NCBI RefSeq assembly: GCF_028898945.1
Contig: NZ_CP118607.1
Coordinates: 558,001 to 622,000, forward strand
Source of the DNA: Pseudomonas sp. PSKL.D1
Lineage (GTDB): Bacteria; Pseudomonadota; Gammaproteobacteria; Pseudomonadales; Pseudomonadaceae
DNA: 64,000 bases
Direction of reading: 5' to 3'
Part shown: positions 25,679-34,579 of the stretch, piece by piece
Layout of the letters: the number at the start of each line of letters is the position of its first letter
How positions within the stretch are numbered: position 1 is the first letter of the stretch
Notes under the pieces: model-generated
What the model saw: only the letters and a program-made list of their open reading frames with translations
The model's database searches: none
Told to the model about the DNA's origin: nothing
Made by a program: the position numbers and the translations under genes

Positions 25679-26515
25679 ATGAACTATCGTCACGCCTTCC
25701 ACGCCGGCAACCACGCCGACGTCCTCAAGCATATCGTGCTGACCCGCCTCATCGCCCTGATGTCGCGCAAGGAGCAGCCGTTCGCCTACATTGATACCCA
25801 CGCAGGCTTGGGCCTGTATGACCTGCAAGGCGATCAGGCAACTCGTACCGGCGAGTATCTTGAAGGTGTCGCCCGCCTGTGGGGCCGCGAAGACCTGCCG
25901 GCGATGGCCGCCGATTACATCCGCATCATCAAGCGCCTCAACGCGGACGGCGAGTTGCGCTATTACCCAGGCTCGCCAGAGTTGGCTCGCCGCCTAATGC
26001 GTCAACAGGACCGCGCGCTGCTCAACGAAAAGCACCCCGAAGACGGGCCGCTGCTCAAAGAAAACATGAAAAAAGACCCGCGCGTGGTGGTGCATCTGGG
26101 TGAAGGCTGGCACGTTCCGCGTGCTCTGCTGCCTGTGCCGGAAAAGCGCGCAATCATGTTGATCGACCCGCCTTTCGAGCAAGCCGACGAACTCAAGCGT
26201 TGCACCACGTCGATGAAGGAAGCGATCGGGCGCATGCGCCAGACCGTCGCGGCGATCTGGTACCCGATCAAGGATCAGCGCTCGCTGACCCGCTTTTATC
26301 AAGACCTGACCAGCACCGGCGCCCCCAAGCTCCTGCGGGTTGAGTTGTATGTGCACCATCAGGATAGCCCGCAGGGCCTGAATGGCTCTGGTCTAGCCAT
26401 CGCCAACCCGCCGTGGGGGCTGGAGGACGAGCTCAAGGAGCTGCTGCCCTGGCTGGCCAAGGAGCTGGCGCAAACCGCTGGCAGCTTCCGCATGGACTGG
26501 CTGATCGCCGAATAA
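25679..26515 (+). CDS. rlmJ: 23S rRNA (adenine-2030-N6)-methyltransferase RlmJ
   Basis: This 278-residue SAM-dependent methyltransferase modifies A2030 of 23S rRNA. The start MNYRHAFHAGNHADVLKH is the family's near-invariant N-terminus and supports ATG 25679, preceded by AGGAG, over the longer open frame. The N6-adenine methyltransferase motif IV is IDPPFEQ. YIDTHAGLGLYDL is the SAM-binding region. Confidence 0.93.
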   Translation: MNYRHAFHAGNHADVLKHIVLTRLIALMSRKEQPFAYIDTHAGLGLYDLQGDQATRTGEYLEGVARLWGREDLPAMAADYIRIIKRLNADGELRYYPGSPELARRLMRQQDRALLNEKHPEDGPLLKENMKKDPRVVVHLGEGWHVPRALLPVPEKRAIMLIDPPFEQADELKRCTTSMKEAIGRMRQTVAAIWYPIKDQRSLTRFYQDLTSTGAPKLLRVELYVHHQDSPQGLNGSGLAIANPPWGLEDELKELLPWLAKELAQTAGSFRMDWLIAE

Positions 26516-26532
26516 CCTGCAGCGCTGAATGC

Positions 26533-26665
26533 CTGTGGGAGCGGCCTTGCCGGGGCGCCGGACCGATCGGAAAGGGGCGCAAAGCGGCCCCGAGGCTTGA
26601 GCAGGTTCACAAATTTCTGGGGGCGCTCTGCGCCCCGTTCGCGACGCAAGGCCGCTCCTACAAGG
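26533..26665. repeat. REP pair between rlmJ and the LPS block
   Basis: Two REP-like palindromes face each other (TGTGGGAGCGGCCTTG and CAAGGCCGCTCCTACA), with internal GC-rich hairpins such as GGGGCGCTCTGCGCCCC. The region contains no gene and separates rlmJ from the carbamoyltransferase gene. Confidence 0.75.
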
Positions 26666-26764
26666 GCGGTGTGTCTGCGTTGTTTGAGTTATAATCCCGC
26701 CTTTTAGCCGCCACCCGCCCATGAGGCCGCTGGCGCATCTCTACCGAATGAAGAGGCTAGTCCC

Positions 26765-28522
26765 TTGGCATTGACGATTCTTGGCCTGTCCGGCGCCCTT
26801 AGCCATGACCCTTCCGCGGCCCTGTACATCGACGGCAAGCTGATTGCCGCCGCCGAAGAAGAGCGCTTCGTGCGTGACAAACACGCGAAAAACCGTATGC
26901 CCTACGAGTCGGCGAAGTTCTGCCTTGAGCAGGCTGGCATCAAGCCGTCCGACGTTGACGTGGTCGCCATCCCGTTCGCCCCGATCAGCCTGTTCGGCAA
27001 GGCACGCTGGCACTATGCCAAGCGTTACTGGTACGCCCCGGATCGCGCCCTGGATGCCATCCTGATGGGCAACCGCCGCTACAAGCGTTACCGCAAGAAG
27101 ATCGTCTGGTGCCTGGAGCAACTGGGCTTCGACCCTAAAAAGGTCAAGATCGAACCGGTCGAGCACCACCTTGCACACGCTTCCAGCGCTTACCACTGCT
27201 CGGGTTTCAAAGAGAAAACCGCGATCCTCGGCATTGATGGCAAGGGCGAGTACGCCACCACCTTCTTCGGCTATGGCGAAAACGGCAAGATCCACAAAAT
27301 CAAGGAATTCTTCGACCCGGACTCGTTGGGCGGCCTGTATGGCGCAATTACCGAATTCCTGGGCTTCGAGATGCTTGACGGCGAGTTCAAGGTCATGGGC
27401 ATGGCGCCGTATGGCGATGCCAGCAAATATGACTTCTCGCGTCTGGCCAGCTTTGAGAACGGCGAGTTGGTGATCAACACCGAGTACGCCAACGTGATCG
27501 GCCTGCGCCGCTATAAAGAGAAGGGCAAAGGCTTCTATTTCTCGCCAAAGCTGATCGAATGGCTGGGGCCGAAGCGCGAAGGCGATATCGCCGACGAGCC
27601 GTACATCCACTATGCGGCCAGCATGCAGGCGCTGTTCGAAAAAATCGCCCTGCAAATGATCGACCATTATTTGGGCGACACCCTGCGTGAAACCGGCAAG
27701 CTGGCCTTCGCTGGCGGCTGCGCGCTGAACGTCAAGCTCAACCAGAAGATCATCGCCCGCTCCGATGTGAAGGAACTGTTCGTGCAGCCGGCCTCCGGTG
27801 ACGCCGGTACCGCCGTCGGTGCCGCAGCCTACGTTTCTCACGCCCGTGGCGTGCCGGTCGAGAAGATGGAGCACGTTTACCTCGGCCCATCATATTCCAA
27901 CGAAGATGTGATTGCGGCCTGCGCCCGTCACCCGAGCCAGCCAAAATGGCGCAAGCTCGAGAACATGCCGCAGCAAATCGCCAAGATCATGGTTGATGGC
28001 AACCCTGTGGCCTGGTTCCAGGGCCGCATGGAGTTTGGCCCGCGCGCACTGGGCGGCCGTTCGATCATTGGCTGCCCGAGCGTTGAAGGCGTGGCGGACC
28101 GCATCAACCACCAAATCAAGTTCCGCGAGCGCTGGAGACCTTTCTGCCCGTCGATGCTCGACACTGTCGCCCCGCAGATGATCAAGGTCGACCACCCGGC
28201 CCCATTCATGACATTCACCTTCGAAGTGGCTGAAGAGTGGAAAACCCGCGTGCCGGAAGTGGTCCATGAAGATGGTACTTCCCGTGCCCAGGTGCTCAAG
28301 CGCGAGTACAACCCGCGCTACTACGACATGATGAAGGCGCTGGAAGACCTGACCGGTAATGGCGTGTCGCTGAACACCTCGCTTAACCGCCGGGGTGAGC
28401 CGATGATTTGCTCGCCGACCGATGCGTTGAACATGTTCTTTGGCTCGGACCTGCAATACCTGATCATGGAAGACATCCTGGTCGTCAAGGACGGCGCTGC
28501 CCCGTATGACCAGCCGCTCTGA
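26765..28522 (+). CDS. wapO: Carbamoyltransferase, NodU/CmcH type, LPS core (WapO-like)
   Basis: This 585-residue enzyme carbamoylates a sugar hydroxyl using carbamoyl phosphate and ATP. The N-terminal Kae1-like half shows ILGLSGALSHDPSAALY and VEHHLAHASSAYH. The C-terminal YrdC-like half has GRMEFGPRALGGRSI and KFRERWRPFCPS. In P. aeruginosa the equivalent gene (PA5005, recalled) adds 7-O-carbamoyl to heptose II of the LPS core, and the genes downstream here match that locus. The start is TTG at 26765 with AGAGG eight bases upstream. It overlaps the next gene by 17 bases. Confidence 0.87.
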   Translation: MALTILGLSGALSHDPSAALYIDGKLIAAAEEERFVRDKHAKNRMPYESAKFCLEQAGIKPSDVDVVAIPFAPISLFGKARWHYAKRYWYAPDRALDAILMGNRRYKRYRKKIVWCLEQLGFDPKKVKIEPVEHHLAHASSAYHCSGFKEKTAILGIDGKGEYATTFFGYGENGKIHKIKEFFDPDSLGGLYGAITEFLGFEMLDGEFKVMGMAPYGDASKYDFSRLASFENGELVINTEYANVIGLRRYKEKGKGFYFSPKLIEWLGPKREGDIADEPYIHYAASMQALFEKIALQMIDHYLGDTLRETGKLAFAGGCALNVKLNQKIIARSDVKELFVQPASGDAGTAVGAAAYVSHARGVPVEKMEHVYLGPSYSNEDVIAACARHPSQPKWRKLENMPQQIAKIMVDGNPVAWFQGRMEFGPRALGGRSIIGCPSVEGVADRINHQIKFRERWRPFCPSMLDTVAPQMIKVDHPAPFMTFTFEVAEEWKTRVPEVVHEDGTSRAQVLKREYNPRYYDMMKALEDLTGNGVSLNTSLNRRGEPMICSPTDALNMFFGSDLQYLIMEDILVVKDGAAPYDQPL

Positions 28523-29636
28523 ACCGCGCATCCTGCAGTTCTGCCATGGCTATGACGGGCCGTTTCTCGACTGCGCCCGTCAATACGCCAGCCTGTTTCA
28601 GGGCAGCGGCTACAAGGTCACCACGGTGTTCCTTACCGGCGCTGCCGACCCGCAGGTTACGGCAGGTTGTGCGTCGGACGAGGTGCTGTTTCTGGAATTC
28701 AGCTCCAAGGCTGTTCGTGGCCTGAAGCTGGGGGCGATCCGCGCGTTGCGGCGGATCGCGGCCGAACGCAATTTCAGCTTCTGCATCGCTCACCGTTTCA
28801 AGCCAATTTACGTGGCCTTGCTGGGCACTGGCTTGCCGGTGATCGGTGTGCACCATGCGTTTGGCGATTACCAGCGTAAAGGGCGGCGGCTGTTTGCCAA
28901 CCTGTTCAGCAAGCGCCTGAGCCTGCTGGGCGTGTCGGATGCCGTGCGCGACGACATGCGCCGCTGCTTGCCAAATTGGCCTGCCGAACGTATCCAGACG
29001 CTGTACAACCGAATCGACATCGACGCACTGCAAGCCGCGCTCGTGCCGCGTGCCGAGGCGCGCCAGGCCCTGGGGCTGGACGCGCAGGCATGGGTTGTCG
29101 GCAATGTCGGCCGCTTGCACCCGGACAAAGACCAGGCCACCTTGCTGCGTGGCTTTGCCGAGGCGCTGCCAGGCTTGCCTGCCGGTGCCCGCCTGGCGGT
29201 AATGGGCAAGGGGCGCCTTGAGAGCAAGCTGAAGGCGCTGGCCGCCGAGCTGGGCATCGCCAGCCAAGTCGATTTTTTGGGCCAGGTGCCGGATGCACGC
29301 CGCTACTTCCAGGCATTCGACGTGTTTGCACTGAGCTCGGACCACGAACCGTTCGGCATGGTGCTGCTCGAAGCCATGGTGGCCGGTGTGCCAGTACTTG
29401 CAACGGCCTGCGGCGGTGCGCGCGAGGTGGTCGAGGGCGTTGGTGTGCTGTTTCCGCTGGGCGACGCTACACAGCTTGGTCAGGGGCTGAAGCACATGGC
29501 CAAGCTGGATGAGCAACAGCTCGAAGCATGCGCCGCACACATGTTGCAAAGGTTGCATGAGCGCTTTTCCGATCAGGCCGTACGCGACGCCTTCTGGCAG
29601 TTGCCGCAGGTTCGAACATTGGTGGGGCAGGCCTGA
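28506..29636 (+). CDS. wapH: Glycosyltransferase family 4-type, LPS core (WapH-like)
   Basis: This 376-residue retaining glycosyltransferase has the GT-B fold. The nucleotide-sugar region is seen in VGNVGRLHPDKDQATLLRGF and in the EX7E-like motif SSDHEPFGMVLLEAMVAGVPVLAT. It lies between the carbamoyltransferase and Mig-14 genes, the position of PA5004/wapH in P. aeruginosa, where it helps add the outer-core hexose. The precise sugar cannot be read. The ATG sits inside the end of the upstream gene, so translation is coupled. Confidence 0.8.
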   Translation: MTSRSEPRILQFCHGYDGPFLDCARQYASLFQGSGYKVTTVFLTGAADPQVTAGCASDEVLFLEFSSKAVRGLKLGAIRALRRIAAERNFSFCIAHRFKPIYVALLGTGLPVIGVHHAFGDYQRKGRRLFANLFSKRLSLLGVSDAVRDDMRRCLPNWPAERIQTLYNRIDIDALQAALVPRAEARQALGLDAQAWVVGNVGRLHPDKDQATLLRGFAEALPGLPAGARLAVMGKGRLESKLKALAAELGIASQVDFLGQVPDARRYFQAFDVFALSSDHEPFGMVLLEAMVAGVPVLATACGGAREVVEGVGVLFPLGDATQLGQGLKHMAKLDEQQLEACAAHMLQRLHERFSDQAVRDAFWQLPQVRTLVGQA

Positions 29637-30532
29637 TGCTTAACCACATTCAAGTGTTCCGTGAGCGCGGTTGGCAGGTCATTGACGACTTGGCCTATGC
29701 CGAGGCATGGGCACGCTTTGGTGGCAGTGTCGCTACTCATCCCCTGGTGGTCCGGCAACTGGCTGACCTCGCGCAAATCCCGGTACGTTATCTGGGCTGG
29801 TACCAGTCTGGAGAACTAAAGGCCGCCATCCCTACGTGGGGCCGCCATCTGGCTTTGTCCAAGGATGTGCTCAAGCGCGCAGGCAAAAAGGGGCTGTTCG
29901 ACCTTGGCAATGCCGAGATCATCCTCCCGGCTGCAAGCGATGCCGCAGCACCGCTTCGCCACGCCGCACGGTACCTGTCGGAACTTAACCATGGCCGCTT
30001 CACTGGCCTGAAAGCGCAGCCCGAGCAGTTGGCGATGGCGCGCCCGCACGAGGACCTGTCGAAGAAATTCCGCTACAACCAGCGCCGCGAATTGCGCCTG
30101 CTGGAAGAGGCGGGGGGCGTGGTTCGCCCGATCAGCGACTTCAGTGCCAGCGAAATCGCGGTGATGTACAACGACTTGTTCCTGCGTCGCTGGGGCTTCC
30201 CTGCTACAGGCGGCGAGCGGATGGGCGATGTACTTGAGCGCTTGCGTGAGCTGTTGATCGGCTCGGTCCTGTTGATGGACGGCAAAGCCATTGCCATCCA
30301 GCTGGTGTACCGGGTCGAAGCGCCAGAGTGGGTCAGTGTTGAATACATAAATGGCGGCGTCGACCCTGAAACCAAGGCCTTCAGCCCTGGCAGCGTGCTG
30401 AGCTTCCTCAACACCCAGGCTGCCTGGGAAGATGCCAACGCCCGTGGCAAACCTTTGCGCTTCTCGTTCGGCCGCGCCGACCGCGAGTACAAGGACCGCT
30501 GGTGCAACCCCGTGCCGGTGTATCAGGCGTGA
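29636..30532 (+). CDS. mig-14: Mig-14 family protein
   Basis: This 298-residue protein is of the Mig-14 family, linked in Salmonella and P. aeruginosa to antimicrobial-peptide resistance and intracellular survival. The body reads like a FemAB/GNAT-type acyltransferase fold (FRYNQRRELRLLEEAGG, LIGSVLLMDGKAIAIQLVY). The biochemical reaction is not established. Its start overlaps the preceding stop by one base (TGATG) and its own stop overlaps the GTG of dnpA, so it lies within one tightly coupled LPS transcript. Confidence 0.85.
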   Translation: MLNHIQVFRERGWQVIDDLAYAEAWARFGGSVATHPLVVRQLADLAQIPVRYLGWYQSGELKAAIPTWGRHLALSKDVLKRAGKKGLFDLGNAEIILPAASDAAAPLRHAARYLSELNHGRFTGLKAQPEQLAMARPHEDLSKKFRYNQRRELRLLEEAGGVVRPISDFSASEIAVMYNDLFLRRWGFPATGGERMGDVLERLRELLIGSVLLMDGKAIAIQLVYRVEAPEWVSVEYINGGVDPETKAFSPGSVLSFLNTQAAWEDANARGKPLRFSFGRADREYKDRWCNPVPVYQA

Positions 30533-31932
30533 GCCGCAAGCAGCAGTTGCTCAAGCGCCACCGGCGCAACAAGCGCCTGGGCCTGCTTGCTGGCCTGTTG
30601 GCGCTTGTCGCGCTGGGGGTGTTCACGTGGTGGTGGCTACCGCTGGTGCTTGTGCCGTTGCTTTGGGCGGCGCATGAAGCGTGGTTCGCCGACCACCTCT
30701 TCTATGCACCAAGCGAGGATTATGCCTATCGCTTTGGTGAGCAGACCCGCGAAGTGCCGGTTGCCCTGAGCAATGGGCAGCTCAACGCCGATGTGGCGTT
30801 GCAGGGAGATGAAACCCTCATCCTCGAAGTCCGGGTAAAAAGCAATTGGCTTGGGCGCTTCCTGGACCCTGCGGTCGAACTGGGAGCGGCGGGGCTGAAT
30901 GACCGGCAAACGTTCGAGCGCGGGGTTGATGGTGTTCGCTTTCTTAACCTGACCGGGCTCGCCGCACCGCTACAAGCAGGCATCCTGCGCCTGCGTGGGT
31001 GCCATTGTCGATTACTGGGCAACCCCCGTTTGTGGATAACCCCATCTGTCGAGCTGCAGCGTCGGCGGGTGATGGTCGTTGCGCCTCATGCAGATGATGC
31101 CGAACTGGCGGCTTATGGCCTGTACAGCCAGGCTGACGAAACCTGGGTGGTCACCTTGACCGCGGGTGAGATCGAGGCAGAGCATTATCAGCAGATGGGG
31201 CTGGGCAAGGCAGAGGCAGCGCGCCTCAAGGGCCGGCTGCGTGCCTGGGACAGCATCGCCGTGCCGCGTTGGGCCGGCGTGCCGGAATCGCGATGCGTGC
31301 AGCTGGGCTACTTCTGCCTGCAGTTGCCAGCCATGCAGGCTACGCCCAATGAGCCTGCAGCTTCCCGTGAAGCTGACATGGCCGATATCCGCCCGTTCCG
31401 CCAGTTCAATCCGTTCCCGCTGCCTGGCGATGTTGACGGCGCGCCTACCTGGAAAAACCTCCAGGCAGATTTGCGCGCGCTGTTGGCCATGGCCAAGCCG
31501 CAAGTGCTGGTAATGCCACACCCGCAACTCGACCCGCACCCCGACCACATTTGTGCCCAGGCTGCGGTGCTGGAAGCGTTGCAAGGTCTGGAGTGGCAGC
31601 CTGAGACACTGCTGTGCTACGCCAACCACCTGCATGACAACGACCGTTGGCCGATGGGCGACAGCGGTGACGGTGTCGCGTTGCCACCACAAATAGAGGC
31701 AGAACACGCCTGGGAACCTTGTGCCCTGGTGCTGGACAAAGCTACCCAGTGTGACAAGGCGATGGCCTTGGGCATGATGCACGACTTGCAGCCACCGGCC
31801 CCGTTCAAGCGCCGTTTGCGCCGGTTGTTGCAACGCTGGCTGGCTGGGCGCCGCCCTTCGCCCTACGGCGAGAACGAGTTTTTCCGCAAGGCCGTGCGCC
31901 GGCATGAGCTGTTCTGGCGCCGAGATCTGTGA
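30529..31932 (+). CDS. dnpA: PIG-L family de-N-acetylase DnpA
   Basis: This 467-residue protein has an N-terminal hydrophobic hairpin (about 17-50, LGLLAGLLALVALGVFTWWW) that should anchor it in the inner membrane. A PIG-L/LmbE deacetylase domain follows, with zinc motifs VVAPHADDAE and PHPQLDPHPDH. DnpA (PA5002) deacetylates an LPS-core-related substrate and affects fluoroquinolone tolerance in P. aeruginosa (recalled). The GTG at 30529 overlaps the mig-14 stop in GTGA, which fixes the start better than an upstream GTG inside mig-14. Confidence 0.87.
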   Translation: MSRKQQLLKRHRRNKRLGLLAGLLALVALGVFTWWWLPLVLVPLLWAAHEAWFADHLFYAPSEDYAYRFGEQTREVPVALSNGQLNADVALQGDETLILEVRVKSNWLGRFLDPAVELGAAGLNDRQTFERGVDGVRFLNLTGLAAPLQAGILRLRGCHCRLLGNPRLWITPSVELQRRRVMVVAPHADDAELAAYGLYSQADETWVVTLTAGEIEAEHYQQMGLGKAEAARLKGRLRAWDSIAVPRWAGVPESRCVQLGYFCLQLPAMQATPNEPAASREADMADIRPFRQFNPFPLPGDVDGAPTWKNLQADLRALLAMAKPQVLVMPHPQLDPHPDHICAQAAVLEALQGLEWQPETLLCYANHLHDNDRWPMGDSGDGVALPPQIEAEHAWEPCALVLDKATQCDKAMALGMMHDLQPPAPFKRRLRRLLQRWLAGRRPSPYGENEFFRKAVRRHELFWRRDL

Positions 31933-31973
31933 ACATGGTTGACCGCGAAGGCGCCGAGCGCCCAAGGAATGCA

Positions 31974-32930
31974 ATGAAAGTCCTATTTCTGGTGCAGAAG
32001 GAGCAGCGAGCGATCCTCGATCGCCTGTACGACGGCGTCGCGGCCAACTGCGAGTGTGACCTGCGCTGGCTGACCAGTGACGATCAGCGCAACCTGCGCC
32101 GCTACTTCAAGCGTGAAGTGCAGGTTGAGCGCTACGACCGCATCGTGTTCTTTTTGCGCTTCAAGCAAGAGATCCGCCAGGCGGCGTTTATCCGTACGGT
32201 GCCGAACCTGGTCATCCTCGAGCATGACGCCTACCAGAACTACATCCCTTGCAAATACACCGGCAAGTTCAGCGCCCATTACCGGCAATTGCCGTGGGCA
32301 CGGGTGATCAGCTCGGGTTACATGGTCAGCGAGCGCCTGCGCCAGGAAGGTTTTGATGCGGTGTTTGTGCCCAAGGGCTATGACGAGCAACTCTTGGCCG
32401 ACCAAGGCCGCGAGCGCGACATCGAACTGGCTTTTGTCGGCAGTACCAACAGCGTTGCCTACAGCGGGCGCAAGGCGCTGCTCGATGAATTGGGGCGGGT
32501 AGAGAATCTGGTGGTGACCCGCACCAAATCCGGTGAGGACTACTGCAACACGCTCAACCGTATTCGTTTTTTCGTCAGTGCCGACGTTGGCATGGGCGAG
32601 TACATGATCAAGAACTTCGAGGCCATGGCTTGTGGCTGTGTGCTGTTGGCGTACGACCAGGGCGAGGAAGAAAACCGCGCACTGGGCCTGCAGGACATGC
32701 ACAACGTGGTGCTCTACGACACTATCCCGACCTTGCAGGCCAAACTGCGTGCTCTAAGGGCAGACCCGGCCCTGGCAGCAAGCATTGCTGAAAATGGGCG
32801 CCACTTGGCGGTTTCCCGCTTCAGCTTCGGTGAAGTTGGCCGTAGCATCGTCGATCACATGCGCCCGGCATTAAGGCCGCACCCACCGCTGTCTGCATGG
32901 CAGCGGTTGCGGTTGTCGCTGGGTTTTTAA
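31974..32930 (+). CDS. ssg: Ssg-type cell-surface glycosyltransferase
   Basis: This 318-residue protein has a C-terminal glycosyltransferase-1-like region (IKNFEAMACGCVLLAYDQGEE, EENRALGLQDMHN). It matches the position and type of Ssg (PA5001), needed for normal LPS and exopolysaccharide and for phage sensitivity in pseudomonads. The ATG at 31974 has AAGGAA before it; GTG 31929 and ATG 31935 upstream are in frame and possible. A hairpin follows the stop. Confidence 0.8.
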   Translation: MKVLFLVQKEQRAILDRLYDGVAANCECDLRWLTSDDQRNLRRYFKREVQVERYDRIVFFLRFKQEIRQAAFIRTVPNLVILEHDAYQNYIPCKYTGKFSAHYRQLPWARVISSGYMVSERLRQEGFDAVFVPKGYDEQLLADQGRERDIELAFVGSTNSVAYSGRKALLDELGRVENLVVTRTKSGEDYCNTLNRIRFFVSADVGMGEYMIKNFEAMACGCVLLAYDQGEEENRALGLQDMHNVVLYDTIPTLQAKLRALRADPALAASIAENGRHLAVSRFSFGEVGRSIVDHMRPALRPHPPLSAWQRLRLSLGF

Positions 32931-32939
32931 TTTCTGGAA

Positions 32940-32962
32940 CGCCCGCCTTCAAGAGGCGGGCG
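32940..32962 (+). terminator. Hairpin between ssg and the GT2 gene
   Basis: Perfect 9-bp stem CGCCCGCCT/AGGCGGGCG with loop TCAAG. The tail TCTGTTGT is only moderately T-rich, so it may attenuate transcription without fully ending it. Confidence 0.5.
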
Positions 32963-32990
32963 TCTGTTGTCGCAATGCGGAGGGAGTCCG

Positions 32991-33764
32991 GTGCGCTTTT
33001 CTCAAGATAGTGATGTCACGGTAGTCGTGACCAGCTGTGGCCGATTCGATCTGCTCAAAGAAACCCTTGAAAGCTTCGATCGCTACAACACCGCGCCCAT
33101 ACGCGAAGTTTTCATTACCGAAGACTCCGGTGACGATGCCGTGCACGCTGCTGTGCCCGAGCACTGGAAGCCGCATTGCAAGGTGTTCGTCAACCGCCCC
33201 AAGCTGGGACAATTGCCGTCCATTGACTTGGCCTACAGCCATGTCAAAACCCCTTACATCTTCCACTGCGAAGACGACTGGCGCTTCTATCGCCAGCACT
33301 TCGTCGAGGATTCAAAGGCGGTATTGGCCGAAAGCCCCGATGTGCTGCAGGTGTGGCTGCGCAGCCATGCCCATGACCTGGCAATCCACAGCCCCTACAT
33401 CCACCTGGGCGAACGTCAGGTCATCGCAGGCGTGCCTTGCTACCCGCTGTTGTCCGAAAAGGCAGAATGGCAGGCCTTTTCACTCAACCCCGGCCTGCGT
33501 CGTTTGAGCGACTATCAGCGCTGCGCGCCATTTGCAGCGTATTCGGGTGAAAAAGCGCTTTCCCGCCGTTATGCAGAACTCAACATGACAGCGGTGACGC
33601 TGGAAGGCGATGCAGTGTTGCACACGGGGTTCGGCAGCCATGTCACCCTGCCTGAAGAAGTTCAGCGCAAGGCCAAGCGGCGCCAGCGCGATCGGGTGAA
33701 GCTGGTACTGACGCTGGTTGTGGGGGCCTTGGTCGGCATGGGCCTGTCCATGTTCGTGCATTGA
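32991..33764 (+). CDS. Glycosyltransferase family 2-like protein with C-terminal membrane anchor
   Basis: This 257-residue protein has a GT-A fold: VTVVVTSCGRFDLLKETLESF at the N-terminus and a DxD-like acidic motif in YIFHCEDDWRFY. Residues about 232-256 form one hydrophobic helix (LVLTLVVGALVGMGLSMF), placing the domain at the cytoplasmic face. It occupies the place of WapR (PA5000, core rhamnosyltransferase) in P. aeruginosa, but homology is not demonstrated. The GTG at 32991 follows GGAGGG. Confidence 0.75.
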   Translation: MRFSQDSDVTVVVTSCGRFDLLKETLESFDRYNTAPIREVFITEDSGDDAVHAAVPEHWKPHCKVFVNRPKLGQLPSIDLAYSHVKTPYIFHCEDDWRFYRQHFVEDSKAVLAESPDVLQVWLRSHAHDLAIHSPYIHLGERQVIAGVPCYPLLSEKAEWQAFSLNPGLRRLSDYQRCAPFAAYSGEKALSRRYAELNMTAVTLEGDAVLHTGFGSHVTLPEEVQRKAKRRQRDRVKLVLTLVVGALVGMGLSMFVH

Positions 33765-33768
33765 AAGC

Positions 33769-33792
33769 ACGGCAGGTTGGCAAGCCTGCCGT
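33769..33792. terminator. Bidirectional hairpin between convergent genes
   Basis: Stem ACGGCAGG/CCTGCCGT, extendable inward through GTTGGCAAG, lies between the stops of the convergent GT2 and kinase-like genes. Tails are weakly T-rich. Confidence 0.55.
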
Positions 33793-33803
33793 GTCGTTGA
33801 AAC

Positions 33804-34409
33804 TCAGCGTGCCAGCAGGGCCGCTTCGAAGTCTTTCAGGGGGAACCGGTCGCCCAGGTTCTCCCGCTCGATGTAGCGCACCATGTGCTGCACGTTGCGC
33901 CTGACCATGCGTGCCGAAAGTGGCGGGCGCAGGAAGCGCATGTCGGCCACGTCGATCAACCCCAGGCGCTGGTCAGGGGTCACCACCACATTGCCCAGGT
34001 GCAGCGAGCGGAAGTAAACGCCGCTGCGATGCAACTGCCGGATCAATTCGATCAGGCGCGGCAGGTAAACGTCCCAGCTGAACCCTTCGTCACGCGACAT
34101 TTGCAGCAGCGTCCGCCCGGGCAGCGGGCTGTACAGCACTGCCGTCCTGCCGGGAACATCAAGCTTGTGCTGGCTGATTACCTCAAGCGTGGGAATCCCC
34201 AATTGCGCCAGGCGCGCGGCATTGTCGACGAAACGCTGCGAGTAGGGGCGCAGCAGCGCAGATGAAATCAGCCGTTTGCGACGAAAGACCTTGAGGAAAT
34301 TCCCATCCGCCAGCAGATAGACTTTGGCACCGTGGCTGTCGGCCTCCAAAATCTGGGCGCCAAGCGTCAACTGTTCGAAGTCGACCTGGGTGAGCCGAGA
34401 AGATTGCAT
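33804..34409 (-). CDS. InaA/WaaP-type lipopolysaccharide kinase-like protein with degenerate catalytic loop
   Basis: This 201-residue kinase-fold protein matches the PA4998 position next to msbA. The ATP-lobe lysine is probably in YLLADGNFLKVFRR. The catalytic-loop region reads LHRSGVYFRSLHLGNVVV, where FRS replaces the usual HRD, so the catalytic-base Asp appears to be Ser. The metal-binding Asp is kept in GLIDVADM. It may be an inactive or atypical kinase that helps core assembly. ATG 34409 is chosen at MQSSRLTQ, with AAGG upstream. It is divergent from msbA. Confidence 0.75.
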   Translation of the reverse strand: MQSSRLTQVDFEQLTLGAQILEADSHGAKVYLLADGNFLKVFRRKRLISSALLRPYSQRFVDNAARLAQLGIPTLEVISQHKLDVPGRTAVLYSPLPGRTLLQMSRDEGFSWDVYLPRLIELIRQLHRSGVYFRSLHLGNVVVTPDQRLGLIDVADMRFLRPPLSARMVRRNVQHMVRYIERENLGDRFPLKDFEAALLAR

Positions 34410-34579
34410 GAAATTAGCCTTGTCGTCTGGCAAGCAAAAGGACCGGCAATAATGCCGAAAATTGTGCTGTAGCACCATGACGGTATTTTAATCGTGCACG
34501 GGCGCCCATGTTGCCATGGGGGCGTGCCGAAAATGACGCCTGTGGTAAAATTTCCGGTTCAACCTGAACAGCGAGCTCA

